Source of the DNA: Chryseotalea sanaruensis
GTDB lineage: Bacteria > Bacteroidota > Bacteroidia > Cytophagales > Cyclobacteriaceae
NCBI RefSeq assembly: GCF_003990915.1
Contig: NZ_BHXQ01000003.1
Location: forward strand, 496,001 to 560,000
Direction: 5' to 3'
Length of the DNA: 64,000 bases
The notes under the pieces are model-generated. The model was not told the origin of the DNA, searched no databases, and was given only the letters and a program-made list of their open reading frames with translations. Numbering within the stretch: the stretch's first letter is position 1; the number at the start of each line of letters is the position of its first letter. A program made the position numbers and the translations under genes. Below, piece by piece: positions 9,244-19,098 of the stretch.

Positions 9244-9975
9244 ATGAGAACGCTAATCTTCATTCTAACATTTACTATCAGTACCAGCATACTGGCACAA
9301 TCCAAAAAAGAAATGCAAACCGAGATTGAAAAGTTAAAATCAGAAATAACCGAACTAAAAAAGCCTAGAGTTTTAGACATGAATGACCCTATGGTTAAAA
9401 TCAGTTATTCCCTGGGCACGCTGATGGCTTCTAATGTAAAAGCACAAGGAGCAGATTCACTTGATCTTGAAGCATTATCTGCTGGTCTAAAAGATGTACT
9501 GGAAGGCAAAACACTTTTAGTAGATCAAAATGAAGCCATGGGACTTGTGCAAAATTACATGCAACAAGCCATGATGAGAAAGGCTGAGAAAGCAAAAGAA
9601 GCAGGTCAGCAATTTTTAGCCGACAATAAAACGAAAGAGGGTGTAATCACAACGGCCAGCGGCCTGCAATACAAAGTGCTGCAACAGGGCAGCGGTAAAC
9701 AACCCACTGCGCAAGACCGTGTAACGGTTCATTATGCTGGTACGCTAATAGACGGAACACCGTTTGATAGTTCAATAAAAAGAGGTCAACCAGCAACTTT
9801 TGGTGTAAATGGTGTTATTCGCGGCTGGACAGAAGCTTTACAATTGATGAAAGAAGGCGACAAGTGGATGTTGTACATTCCTTACGACCTCGCTTATGGC
9901 GAGCGTGGCAGTGGCGCTCAGATTCCACCTTACTCAACGTTGTTATTTGAAATTGAATTAATTAAGGTGAACTAA
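9244..9975 (+). CDS. FKBP-type peptidyl-prolyl isomerase, exported
   Basis: An ATG at 9244 is chosen over the in-frame ATG at 9181. It gives a clean signal peptide (MRTLIFILTFTISTSILAQ) and a 243-residue protein. After a short coiled coil (about 20-40) comes the Fkbp_N dimerisation domain (about 45-130, VKISYSLGTLMASN). The FKBP catalytic domain is C-terminal (about 140-243, VHYAGTLIDGTPFDSS and the LAYGERGSGAQIPP loop). It is the FkpA/Mip-like periplasmic proline isomerase that assists folding of envelope proteins. A hairpin terminator follows immediately. Confident. Confidence 0.95.
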   Translation: MRTLIFILTFTISTSILAQSKKEMQTEIEKLKSEITELKKPRVLDMNDPMVKISYSLGTLMASNVKAQGADSLDLEALSAGLKDVLEGKTLLVDQNEAMGLVQNYMQQAMMRKAEKAKEAGQQFLADNKTKEGVITTASGLQYKVLQQGSGKQPTAQDRVTVHYAGTLIDGTPFDSSIKRGQPATFGVNGVIRGWTEALQLMKEGDKWMLYIPYDLAYGERGSGAQIPPYSTLLFEIELIKVN

Positions 9976-9984
9976 AGTGCTAAA

Positions 9985-10023
9985 GTGCAGCTGGGTTTTG
10001 AATAATCTAGCTGCACATTTTTT
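9985..10023 (+). terminator. Terminator after the FKBP gene
   Basis: GTGCAGCT (9985-9992) pairs with AGCTGCAC (10009-10016), followed on the plus strand by ATTTTTT. It lies 10 bases after the FKBP stop and overlaps the end of the convergent lipoprotein gene. Confidence 0.8.
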
Positions 10024-10636
10024 CAATAGATGAAAATTCCTTTTCGAAGTTTTTTACACGCTCCACAAACTTAAATTCTACCTCCTCACCCACTCGCTTT
10101 ACTCTGTATTTAATTTCTCTGTCATTAAATACCCATCGTAACTCATAGTTATCCAGTGCAGGTTCTATTATCACCCCATGATAAGATTTCTTCAGTATAG
10201 ATCTGGCTTTAATCAGCTGCTTGTTCTTATCATCAAATCCTGCAATTTTAAAGTTACCATAGGAGCGAATAAGGTCTCCGCTAATATCATCCTTCAATAA
10301 ATACTTTGTTTGTCGAAGTGCTCCGTCAATATAGAAAAGGGTAATAGAGGATGCTTCCTTTGAATAAAATGTATTGGCAGGCTCATCTATAACATAAAAA
10401 GAAGCTCTGTCGCAAAAGAAATCTCCGAAGTGATGGTTTTCAAGTTGAAAAGCATCTTCAACTTGATTTGTATTTAGCTGAAGTAAGCTATCTGAAAAAA
10501 CGCGCCTTTTAATTTCTGTGGATTTCTCTTCAATTAATAATGTCTCAATAGGCACCATTTCTTTTTCTGGTGGTGCTGTGCAGGCGATAGTGATGGTGAG
10601 CAAAGGAGTCAAAATGAATAAGTTGCTTTTTTTCAT
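10007..10636 (-). CDS. Hypothetical lipoprotein
   Basis: 209 residues with a lipoprotein signal: MKKSNLFILTPLLTITIAC, with C19 as the probable lipidated cysteine. The rest is a soluble, charged domain with beta character and a single FYVIDEPANTFYSKEASSITLFYIDG-like core. No family recognised. It is convergent with the FKBP gene and lies 34 bases downstream of a small antitoxin-like gene on the same strand. It may be co-transcribed with that gene, but no functional link is visible. Confidence 0.75.
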   Translation of the reverse strand: MKKSNLFILTPLLTITIACTAPPEKEMVPIETLLIEEKSTEIKRRVFSDSLLQLNTNQVEDAFQLENHHFGDFFCDRASFYVIDEPANTFYSKEASSITLFYIDGALRQTKYLLKDDISGDLIRSYGNFKIAGFDDKNKQLIKARSILKKSYHGVIIEPALDNYELRWVFNDREIKYRVKRVGEEVEFKFVERVKNFEKEFSSIEKMCS

Positions 10637-10670
10637 ATTTAAGTATTAAATATTTATTAAAAAGACATGA

Positions 10671-10907
10671 TCACTTTTTTAACCATTCGTCAATCTCATT
10701 GTCTACTTGTTCCTTAGTAAAAAAGTGCCCGTTTTTAATTTGCTCCCTAGCCTCATTTACCGCCATTATTTGACCTTCATTTAGCGTGTAAATTTCAATG
10801 TCTTCCGTCTCAATTTCCAGAAGCCTAAACATTTCTTCAAGGATTCGCTTGTCTTCGGTTTTTTCGATTTTATCTATTAATCGCTTTCTTAATTCCACAG
10901 TCGACAT
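10671..10907 (-). CDS. Antitoxin-like small protein without an adjacent toxin
   Basis: 78 residues, highly charged and helical: MSTVELRKRLIDKIEKTEDK at the start and NEIDEWLKK at the end. This pattern recalls the small Bacteroidota antitoxins that precede RelE/ParE-type toxins (an N-terminal helix with 'LIDKI.KT.D' and a terminal 'EIDEWL'). In a normal module a toxin of about 95-100 residues would follow; here the next gene on the strand is a lipoprotein and nothing toxin-like is found on either side. Family assignment is from remembered pattern, not a search. Could be a solitary regulator or a relic. Confidence 0.6.
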   Translation of the reverse strand: MSTVELRKRLIDKIEKTEDKRILEEMFRLLEIETEDIEIYTLNEGQIMAVNEAREQIKNGHFFTKEQVDNEIDEWLKK

Positions 10908-11029
10908 AAGCTTAATTGTTTATTACAAGTTAATCAATTTTATCTGTTCAACTTTGTCTAAGTTTCGTTAACGATAGTTTATTCGAGTCTAATACATAAT
11001 TGAGACTTTTGTTTAGAGCAACCCTTTAC

Positions 11030-11260
11030 CTACTCCCTCCCCATTGCTAACCCCACCAACGTAAGCTCTACCACAATCAAATTCTTATTGAAATTGGAAT
11101 ACAGTAACTTTACATAATCAAGGTTCTGAATGTCTAAGGCAATCGCAAAACCTTCATCGAAACGACTAACATCCCATTTCAAAGCTTCCATCACATTGCC
11201 GGTGCCACCTTTAGCAACAGCATGTTTCAAAATTATCTGGTGATGTTCCGGTGTATTCAT
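11030..11260 (-). CDS. Small hypothetical protein directly downstream of fabF
   Basis: 76 residues, starting 17 bases after the stop of the upstream fabF on the same strand, so translational or transcriptional coupling is likely. It contains AVAKGGTGNVMEALKWDV and ends in a hydrophobic LIVVELTLVGLAMGRE. No domain recognised and no signal peptide. It could be a small fatty-acid-synthesis accessory or an unrelated gene. The close spacing is the only contextual evidence. Confidence 0.5.
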   Translation of the reverse strand: MNTPEHHQIILKHAVAKGGTGNVMEALKWDVSRFDEGFAIALDIQNLDYVKLLYSNFNKNLIVVELTLVGLAMGRE

Positions 11261-11277
11261 TCAATAGTCACTTGTAA

Positions 11278-12522
11278 TTAAACTTTTTTGAACACTGCTG
11301 TAGCATTATGTCCCCCAAAACCAAAAGTATTACTCATTGCCACACTCACTTCTTTCTTTAATGCATTTCCCGTTAGTATATTTAAACCTTGTGGTAAAGC
11401 CGGATCGATGTTTTGTGTATTAATGGTTGCAGGAATAATACCTTCTTGTATTGCCTTAATACAAATAATGGCTTCAACCGCACCTGCAGCACCCAACAAA
11501 TGCCCAATGGATGATTTTGTTGCGCTGATATGCATTTTATGATTATCGGCAAACAATTGCTTCGTGGCTTTCATCTCGCTTAAATCACCAACCGGTGTTG
11601 AAGTGGCATGCGGATTTAAATAATCAACATCATTGACACTTAATCCTGCATCATCTAACGCCCACTGCATGCCCAACATGGCACCTTTACCTTCTGGATG
11701 TGTGGCGGTTAAATGATATGCATCAGCTGACATACCCCCACCGGCAACCTCTGCATAAATTTTTGCACCACGTTTTATAGCATGTTCATATTCCTCTAAT
11801 ACCAAACTACCTGCACCTTCACCCATCACAAAACCATCACGGTCTATATCAAAAGGCCGGGAAGCATGACCAGGATCATCATTACGTGTTGATAAAGCTT
11901 TTAAAGCATTGAAGCCTCCTATCCCTGCTTCGTTAATAGCAGCTTCTGAACCGCCAGTAATGATGATATCGGCCTTATTCCAACGCACATAGTTCATGGC
12001 CTCGATAATAGAAGTTGTTGAAGTGGCACATGCCGACACCGTTGTAAAATTCGGCCCCATAAAACCATACTTCATGCTAATCCAGCCTGAAGCGATATCA
12101 ACAATAACTTTGGGGATAAAGTAAGGGTTGATACGTGGTGTTCCATCGCCTTTGGCAAACTCAATAATCTCGTTTTGAAAAGTTTGAAAACCACCATTAC
12201 CAGAACCCCAGATAACACCAACTCTGGTCTTGTCGATAGCCTCCAGGTTTAACTCTGAATCTTGTATCGCTTCGGCTGTGGCCGCCATTGCATATTGCGA
12301 AAAGGGGTCCATCTTTTTCACTTCAGATTTTTCAAAATAGTTAAGTGGATCAAAGCCTTTTAGTTCGCAGGCAAACTTTGTCTTAAACTTGGTTGTATCA
12401 AAATGGGTAATGGCTGCTGCTCCGCTCTTACCGGCAATCAGGTTTTTCCAGAAATCGTTTACGGTGTTACCAAGGGGGGTTAAGGCACCAATACCAGTCA
12501 CTACCACTCTTCTTTGTTTCAT
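11278..12522 (-). CDS. fabF: Beta-ketoacyl-ACP synthase II (first copy)
   Basis: 414 residues, full length for FabF/KASII, which condenses malonyl-ACP with acyl-ACP in fatty-acid elongation. The catalytic triad is intact: C165 in SACATSTTS, H305 in NPHATSTP and H341 in GHLLGAAG, with K336 nearby. The first His motif reads NPHATSTPVGD where the second FabF of this window (25786-27039) has the usual NTHGTSTPLGD. It is separated from acpP and probably serves a specialised role, such as long-chain or unusual substrates. A 76-residue gene follows closely. Confidence 0.95.
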   Translation of the reverse strand: MKQRRVVVTGIGALTPLGNTVNDFWKNLIAGKSGAAAITHFDTTKFKTKFACELKGFDPLNYFEKSEVKKMDPFSQYAMAATAEAIQDSELNLEAIDKTRVGVIWGSGNGGFQTFQNEIIEFAKGDGTPRINPYFIPKVIVDIASGWISMKYGFMGPNFTTVSACATSTTSIIEAMNYVRWNKADIIITGGSEAAINEAGIGGFNALKALSTRNDDPGHASRPFDIDRDGFVMGEGAGSLVLEEYEHAIKRGAKIYAEVAGGGMSADAYHLTATHPEGKGAMLGMQWALDDAGLSVNDVDYLNPHATSTPVGDLSEMKATKQLFADNHKMHISATKSSIGHLLGAAGAVEAIICIKAIQEGIIPATINTQNIDPALPQGLNILTGNALKKEVSVAMSNTFGFGGHNATAVFKKV

Positions 12523-12724
12523 ATGCTGAGGCTTTAATCTATATACTACAAATTGGTCATCACAGGAGTTCCTCTAAAGAAAGAGGGCTCGCTAATGACC
12601 TGACATTCAAGCTTGCAAAATCAATGTCGTTAGTTAATCTTCTATATTCATCCTCTCCTTTAGTAAGGATTGGACGTGCGACTCAAAAAAAATTAACTAA
12701 AAAACATTAGTTCGCAAAATAGCT

Positions 12725-13814
<1,090 letters not shown>

Positions 13815-13838
13815 GTAATAAGCACTTTTAGATAATTA

Positions 13839-13863
13839 GAAAGCCCCGCAAATGGGGCTTTCT
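13839..13863 (+). terminator. Terminator after gap
   Basis: AGAAAGCCCC / GGGGCTTTCT inverted repeat around a short GCAAAT loop, beginning about 25 bases after the gap stop and followed by TTGTTT. The A/T flanks make it work in either direction. Confidence 0.85.
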
Positions 13864-13988
13864 TGTTTATAAACACACGCTGATTTACTTCCATCCGCAC
13901 GGCTTTTGTTTATCTACTCTTACCTGCTTACAAAAAGATTGAGCATCGTATAAACGAATAAGCTATCTTAGACGTTAATAGGTCGGAC

Positions 13989-15188
13989 ATGGCAGATTAC
14001 TACCAGCTTCTGGGCATTAAACAAAATGCCTCCTCAACAGAGATCCGAACAGCTTATAAAAAGCTGGCCATGCTCTATCACCCTGATCGTAACCCTGGAA
14101 ACAAAGAAGCCGAAGAATTATTTAAACTTATCAATGAAGCTTATCACGTATTAGCTGACCCACAAAAAAGGCAGATTTATGATTTAGGCATCTCCTATCC
14201 CCAACAAACTTATCATAGTTCTGCTCATGACACTTCGGCTTACTGGCGGCAATATCACAGGCAACGTTACGAGCAATGGAGACAAACACAACAAAGCACG
14301 TATAAATTTGATAAACGCTATTTTAAAATACAAGGCTTAGCCATTGGCGTGTTTTTATTGATAGCAGGATTTTGTTTTGGCGTGATCAACATTATTGAAT
14401 ATGTGCATAACAAGAAACAAACAGAAACATACCAACAAAATCTGGCCTTAATCCAACAGGTCAATGTCCTTTTCTTTAGCGGTAAACAAGAAGAAGCATT
14501 TACAAGAATACGACAGCTCCAAAGAGAAGAGCCACTGGAATACCTTTTCTCTTTTGCTGAAGATAGCTTAATACTTTCTCTAAGAAAACAAGCAGAAGTT
14601 GAATTTGGTGAAGCTAAATTTGAAGATGCCAAGCGAAAATTTAAATTACTTGAGCAATATGAAAGACCAGTTCGTGTACAAACCTATCAGCGCATAGCAG
14701 AATGCGAATACTATACTGGGCAGTATGCAGAATCCCTCAACATTTTGCAATTACTTCTTCAAAAACAACCAGGCAACATCGAATTAATACATCGTATTGC
14801 GCTAATCTATCAGGACGATGTAAAAGACTTACCCCAAGCGCTTAACTATTTGAGCATGGGTCGTAAAAATTTTAAAACGTATATGACCAATCTGTATGGT
14901 GAAGCTTTTGAGTTAATGATGAATCCCGATTACGTACATGATATATACTTTGATATTTTCAGAAGAAGAGCAACTGTTAACGTGGCTTTACAAAAATTAG
15001 ATGACGCAGAAAAAGACTGTAGTTGGGCCATTATACTCCGCCCTCACTTGCCAGATGCCTATTATGATCGCGCGCAGGTAGAACTGAAACTTCGAAAGTA
15101 TGATCGTGCCTGCGAAGATTTAAGTAAAGCCGAAAGTCTTGGTCACGCTAAAGCTAAAGCAGAAAGGAAAAAAAGATGTGCTGTTTAA
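13989..15188 (+). CDS. J-domain protein with membrane helix and TPR-like repeats
   Basis: 399 residues. An N-terminal J-domain (about 1-65) has the intact HPD motif ([12 protein letters not shown]) and the terminal [10 protein letters not shown] basic, Q/R-rich stretch follows, then one helix (about 115-137, [20 protein letters not shown]). Several tetratricopeptide-type units follow (about 145-395, e.g. [25 protein letters not shown]). The J-domain would stimulate DnaK on the cytoplasmic side. The TPR part, if on the other side of the membrane, would be periplasmic; topology is inferred. No DnaK/GrpE neighbour, and it is not a canonical DnaJ (no zinc-finger region). Confidence 0.88.
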   Translation: MADYYQLLGIKQNASSTEIRTAYKKLAMLYHPDRNPGNKEAEELFKLINEAYHVLADPQKRQIYDLGISYPQQTYHSSAHDTSAYWRQYHRQRYEQWRQTQQSTYKFDKRYFKIQGLAIGVFLLIAGFCFGVINIIEYVHNKKQTETYQQNLALIQQVNVLFFSGKQEEAFTRIRQLQREEPLEYLFSFAEDSLILSLRKQAEVEFGEAKFEDAKRKFKLLEQYERPVRVQTYQRIAECEYYTGQYAESLNILQLLLQKQPGNIELIHRIALIYQDDVKDLPQALNYLSMGRKNFKTYMTNLYGEAFELMMNPDYVHDIYFDIFRRRATVNVALQKLDDAEKDCSWAIILRPHLPDAYYDRAQVELKLRKYDRACEDLSKAESLGHAKAKAERKKRCAV

Positions 15189-15219
15189 TCTGTCTTCACA
15201 TAACCGCCATTGCCAATTG

Positions 15220-16059
15220 CTAATGTTTTAGATAAATCCCTAATCCTATATTAGGCGATGCCAGAATATTTCTACCAGCCAAAGCAAAACCAGCCGATGT
15301 ACTAATGCCCCAGCTTTGGTTAACTGCATAAGCAAATTCTACAGAGGGTGAGACATACTCGGTGTTATTGGAGAAAATACCATTGTCTGCAACTGAGGTG
15401 CTCCCATTAAAAAACGACTGCACAACATCGAGCTTAAGTATAGCTACAAATTTATTTTTAAAGGTATACCCCATTTCTGCTCCAGTTCGAAAATCATCAG
15501 AAAAACTTTTAGTGCGATTATTAATACCGACATAAGTTGAGACATACAATGGTTTCGGGTAGAAGGAGTGACTTGCATCTACACGAATCATTTGATTGAA
15601 TTCACCGTCACCTGATTGTAAAATACCACTGGTACCACCACGGGTTTCACCCAAGGGTACGCCAAACAATACCGTTGCGCTTACTACAATTGGTTTATCC
15701 TTTATCAAACTGTATTTAAAACTGATATCAGTATCGCCAATCGCATTAAGTGTCTCACTCTTATCAACTCTTCCACTTTGTCTGTATTGGACTTCATTAA
15801 GTGTGGCTCGAACAAAAAAGGGTAAGTACAAAATAGTAGTCAGGCGATTACCTAGACCATACTCTGCATACAAAGAGGTAGTGAACAAACTTGTGGTGCG
15901 TATGTCCACAATTTCACCGCTTGGTGAATAGTAAAACGGAGAGACAATGGCATTTTGTCCCAACTTAACATAAGTCTTCTTTTTCCCTACAGGCCATCCA
16001 CCACCTGCAAATGTTTCAACACTTGTTAAAAGAAAGATTAATAGTAATATCTTTTTCAT
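15220..16059 (-). CDS. Outer-membrane beta-barrel protein of unknown function
   Basis: 279 residues with a signal peptide (MKKILLLIFLLTSVETFAGG). Many alternating amphipathic strands end in aromatic residues (e.g. FVAILKLDVVQSFF, VEFAYAVNQSWGISTSAGFAL), with terminal GLGIYLKH. This is a typical Bacteroidota outer-membrane barrel. It follows an Ig-like lipoprotein gene by only two bases on the same strand, so the two are almost certainly co-transcribed and may act together at the cell surface. Exact family not recognised. Confidence 0.75.
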   Translation of the reverse strand: MKKILLLIFLLTSVETFAGGGWPVGKKKTYVKLGQNAIVSPFYYSPSGEIVDIRTTSLFTTSLYAEYGLGNRLTTILYLPFFVRATLNEVQYRQSGRVDKSETLNAIGDTDISFKYSLIKDKPIVVSATVLFGVPLGETRGGTSGILQSGDGEFNQMIRVDASHSFYPKPLYVSTYVGINNRTKSFSDDFRTGAEMGYTFKNKFVAILKLDVVQSFFNGSTSVADNGIFSNNTEYVSPSVEFAYAVNQSWGISTSAGFALAGRNILASPNIGLGIYLKH

Positions 16060-16061
16060 TT

Positions 16062-17003
16062 CTAATTCATTTCAGCATAACCAAACGTAACCGATGCAGG
16101 CTTACAGAGTATAATCACATATTTATACTGATCAATTGTAATGGATGCATTCAAATCGGATATATTAAATGTTTTTGCACCATTGGTAGTAATCTGTGCT
16201 ACTTCAAAACCACCTGCTTTTACCTGCGAACCCGAAGTTGAATTAGCCAGATAAATATAAGTGCCCAACGCAAAGCTGGTCTGAAAATCATCGCTCAACT
16301 TTAAGATAAGCTTACCATCTATATTACTAAGTGTTGCACTACCCTTTGCCTGATAACCTCCGGCTGGTACAAAACTACCCAGACGTTCATTTGAACTGCC
16401 TATGGTAAAAATGATGCTATTACTTTTTACGCCTTCAGATTTTGCATGGACTTCTACCACGCCATTTGCAACAGCTTTTACTAAACCTGTTGAAGAAACA
16501 GTAGCTATAGCTGCATTTTCTGTAAACCACTCTATCGTTTTATCTGGTAGCGTCTCGCCATCTATGTTCCTGACATTTGCAGCTAACTGCACTTCTTCTA
16601 ATAAATTTAACGATATACTCGATGGTGTTTCAATAATTACCGAAGCCACCTCAAAAGCATTATTTACTACAGTGACTTGTAAAGCACTTGAAGCATCCAA
16701 ATAGCTTACAACTACAGTTGTGCTCCCCCCCTCTTTTCCTTCTACCTTTCCATCATTCGCGGTAGCGATACTTTCATCCTCACTTTGCCAGATAAGTGTG
16801 TAGTCTCTTTGTATACCATATTGATCAAAATACACAGCTTCGACCTCAAAAGACTCACCTGTTCGCAATGCCAACATGTTGCTCTCTGTATTGAGGAATA
16901 CTATTGTATTACCCTTTAACAGATCAATGGGGTCGTCTAAAACATCAACACCAGCACATGAAAAATTGAACAAAAGAAAAATTATAACCGTTGATCGCCT
17001 CAT
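16062..17003 (-). CDS. Ig-like (Big_2) domain lipoprotein
   Basis: 313 residues with a lipoprotein signal (MRRSTVIIFLLFNFSCAG, C16). At least two bacterial Ig-like domains follow: about 40-110 (WQSEDESIATANDGKVEGKEGGSTTVVV) and about 115-200 (WFTENAAIATVSSTGLVKAV). Both show the ATVSS-G-V-A-G/N-G pattern of Big_2 domains. The C-terminal third is beta-rich and unrecognised. It is probably surface- or periplasm-facing. It is the first gene of a two-gene unit with the beta-barrel at 15220-16059. Confidence 0.85.
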   Translation of the reverse strand: MRRSTVIIFLLFNFSCAGVDVLDDPIDLLKGNTIVFLNTESNMLALRTGESFEVEAVYFDQYGIQRDYTLIWQSEDESIATANDGKVEGKEGGSTTVVVSYLDASSALQVTVVNNAFEVASVIIETPSSISLNLLEEVQLAANVRNIDGETLPDKTIEWFTENAAIATVSSTGLVKAVANGVVEVHAKSEGVKSNSIIFTIGSSNERLGSFVPAGGYQAKGSATLSNIDGKLILKLSDDFQTSFALGTYIYLANSTSGSQVKAGGFEVAQITTNGAKTFNISDLNASITIDQYKYVIILCKPASVTFGYAEMN

Positions 17004-17077
17004 ACCCGATTTTTTTTACGAAATTCAACAAGTGATTTGACATTTAGAGTCGCCTTAGCGACATAAGACCTTAGCCC

Positions 17078-17515
17078 ATGAATACAGAACTTAGTCACGA
17101 ACAGCTCATTAGTATCAAGAAAAGCTATTTAAACATGCTCGCACTTTTTCTTGAGAAAGAACAAGTAAGAAGTGCCTACTTACGCTGTTTATTAAAATGG
17201 GGCTTTCAGTTGCACCTTTCTCCTGCAGATCTTTATCACATTAATGTGGATGTTTCTGAACTGGCCTATAAAGATCCAGACAGTAAAGTGGAGAAGCTTG
17301 AGTCCATCTATCACCTTGTTTACATGATTTACCTTGATCAGGTGGTAGAAGACATGGAACTGGAAGTGGCCTCCCTATATGCTGTTAAACTTGGCTTTAA
17401 AGAAAATCTTGTAAGTGAATTATTTAAATCGATCGCCACGGCTGTCTATGATGATAGTGTGAAACGTGACGTTCGCCAAGAGGTGCTGGATTTCCTGAAA
17501 GTGTACGAAGTCTAA
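17078..17515 (+). CDS. TerB-like helical protein (hypothetical)
   Basis: 145 residues, acidic and all-helical with no signal peptide. The pattern of an early helical pair, a conserved KVEKLESIYHLVYMIYLDQVVEDMELEVA segment and a C-terminal hydrophobic helix recalls TerB-fold proteins, in which a 'D..(V)...E' stretch binds metal. Assignment is only by fold resemblance. It diverges from the Ig-like lipoprotein gene and precedes the OmpA-like gene by 73 bases. Confidence 0.6.
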   Translation: MNTELSHEQLISIKKSYLNMLALFLEKEQVRSAYLRCLLKWGFQLHLSPADLYHINVDVSELAYKDPDSKVEKLESIYHLVYMIYLDQVVEDMELEVASLYAVKLGFKENLVSELFKSIATAVYDDSVKRDVRQEVLDFLKVYEV

Positions 17516-17588
17516 CCGACAGCAACAAAGCAAAGCTGTCGTTTTTAACACTTTACCAAAAAAATGGCTTTCTTTGTAATGATTCCAT

Positions 17589-18437
17589 ATGTCCTCTCTA
17601 AACTCATACCGGTCAATCAGCTTAACAGGCATTCAAAAGAGCTATGCTATATTGCTTTTTGCTGTCCTTTGCCTTCCGTGGGGTTTATCGGCTCAAAACT
17701 TTCATAAAAACAAGCATAAGTATTATAAAAGCGTATACAGAAAGGGCAATTCCTCTGTGGCTCGGGCTTGTGATATCGTTAAAAAAAATAAAAAATCAGG
17801 TAAAAACAGGCAGGTGCCATCCCTGGCTGCCCGAAAAAGCAAACCTAAGCCTATGGCTGAAGTAGGACCTCCCGTGTCTGCTTCCTCTAAAAGTACTCCC
17901 TCCATTGCTCCTAGACCCATACCAAAGATTACCACCGGTAAACCGACTTTCTCACCTACCCCTACTGTTCCCAAAACCTTGCTCGATGAACTTCATGAAA
18001 AGGAAGACAAGGTGTTGGAATTCAATCATTTGCCTAAGCCCACCTCTGAAAAACATGAAGAAATAAGAAGATTGGTATCTAATACCATTGGCAAAAAAAC
18101 AGATAATGAGCCTATCGAGCTGGAACCTCTTTATTTTACTTTCGATGAAGATGAATTTGCAGTGGTTGACATGGATCCCTTTCTGATTGCAGTAGAATTT
18201 GCCTTGCAAGGCAAGCATATCTTAATTGAAGGCCATACCGACCACCAAGGCAATGATGATTACAATGTACAATTATCTATAAAGCGTGTTCAGAAAATAC
18301 GCCAGCTCATGCTAGACATGGGTGTGCATGACGATCAGATTTCTGTTGTCGGATATGGTGAAGAGGTTACAGACCACACAGATAAAACTGAAGAGGGTAA
18401 ACAACAAAACAGAAGGGTTGATTTTAAAGCTTTCTAA
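17589..18437 (+). CDS. OmpA-family peptidoglycan-binding protein
   Basis: 282 residues. An N-terminal hydrophobic segment (about 17-33, ending at LSAQ) acts as an export signal. Next is a Lys-rich stretch (HKYYKSVYRKGNSSVARACD) and a low-complexity Pro/Ser/Lys linker (about 80-130). The C-terminal OmpA domain is at about 175-282, with EGHTDHQGNDDYNVQLSIKR and terminal QNRRVDF. The domain binds peptidoglycan and tethers the envelope. No barrel is present, so it is either soluble periplasmic or attached by other means. The N-terminal basic/Cys segment recurs in the small protein at 18787-19050. Confidence 0.85.
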   Translation: MSSLNSYRSISLTGIQKSYAILLFAVLCLPWGLSAQNFHKNKHKYYKSVYRKGNSSVARACDIVKKNKKSGKNRQVPSLAARKSKPKPMAEVGPPVSASSKSTPSIAPRPIPKITTGKPTFSPTPTVPKTLLDELHEKEDKVLEFNHLPKPTSEKHEEIRRLVSNTIGKKTDNEPIELEPLYFTFDEDEFAVVDMDPFLIAVEFALQGKHILIEGHTDHQGNDDYNVQLSIKRVQKIRQLMLDMGVHDDQISVVGYGEEVTDHTDKTEEGKQQNRRVDFKAF

Positions 18438-18786
18438 TAGCTTATCCCTTCATTACCTCTTACTACCAAGTGCTATATTTTCATTCTTTAATTTTTGAGC
18501 TGTAATGGACATGCAAGTTTTTAACTAAAACGAAGCAATACCTCTACTTTTTAGCGCCTTAAAAATGATACAGTAAACATACTTGGCATTGGGTCATTTT
18601 TGAAAATATATGTTTTTAGCTCAAAAAAGTCGTTTTTTAGCGCATCCCTAACAATTTATTTAATTGGTTCACTCACTAGCGGTAAAGCTACTGATGTAGG
18701 GTGTAAGGATTATTTCGCAGAAGATAGCCATGTTGATGCGCGACATTTGTATCAACAAAACCCACAACACCATGATCTCATCAAGC
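18438..18786. other. Intergenic region before the small basic protein
   Basis: About 350 bases. It holds an AT-rich stretch and a TTG-initiated frame (18600-18797) that begins like an export signal but overlaps the next gene and is not convincing. No terminator or clear promoter was identified; transcription of the following gene probably starts in this stretch. Confidence 0.35.
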
Positions 18787-19050
18787 ATGAAAGGTAATTC
18801 GAAGGAAGTAGGGAACGTAAACGTTTCAGGCCGCTTAAAGCAGATTTTTGTTTTGATACTTGCCATTTTAATTGGGATGATAATCTCTGCTACCACTGCT
18901 GATGCTAAAGATTACAAGCGGGAGGGACAAAGAAAAACTTACAGAAAGCAAGTAAACCTTATGGCAAATGCTTGTCAGCTGTTAAGTGCTAAACGCACCA
19001 ATACAACTAACTTCGTTGTAAAAGATAGAAGCAAATTGAAATACAGATAA
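18787..19050 (+). CDS. Small exported basic protein sharing a motif with the OmpA-like neighbour
   Basis: ATG at 18787 gives 87 residues. It was chosen because in-frame upstream ATGs (18730, 18772) only add a polar tail that hides the export signal. A hydrophobic helix (IFVLILAILIGMIISATTADA) is followed by a basic region, KDYKREGQRKTYRKQVNLMANACQLL. This region matches the OmpA-like protein's HKYYKSVYRKGNSSVARACDIV in spacing of Tyr/Lys/Arg and the A-x-C pair. The rest is short and polar. The gene is followed by a terminator. Likely a periplasmic partner or truncated relative of the OmpA-like protein; function unknown. Confidence 0.6.
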   Translation: MKGNSKEVGNVNVSGRLKQIFVLILAILIGMIISATTADAKDYKREGQRKTYRKQVNLMANACQLLSAKRTNTTNFVVKDRSKLKYR

Positions 19051-19072
19051 TTTTTAGATTGATTTAGTTTTA

Positions 19073-19098
19073 GAAAAAGCGTCTTCGGACGCTTTTTC
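19073..19098. terminator. Bidirectional terminator between convergent genes
   Basis: GAAAAAGCGTC / GACGCTTTTTC around a TTCG tetraloop, a very stable hairpin with A- and T-rich flanks. It ends the small basic gene rightward and miaA leftward; its last bases overlap the miaA stop codon. Confidence 0.88.

Noticed and set aside
18600-18797. A TTG-initiated 65-residue frame with an export-like start
   Set aside because: It overlaps the start of the better supported small basic gene, ends in low-complexity His/Gln, and has no family.
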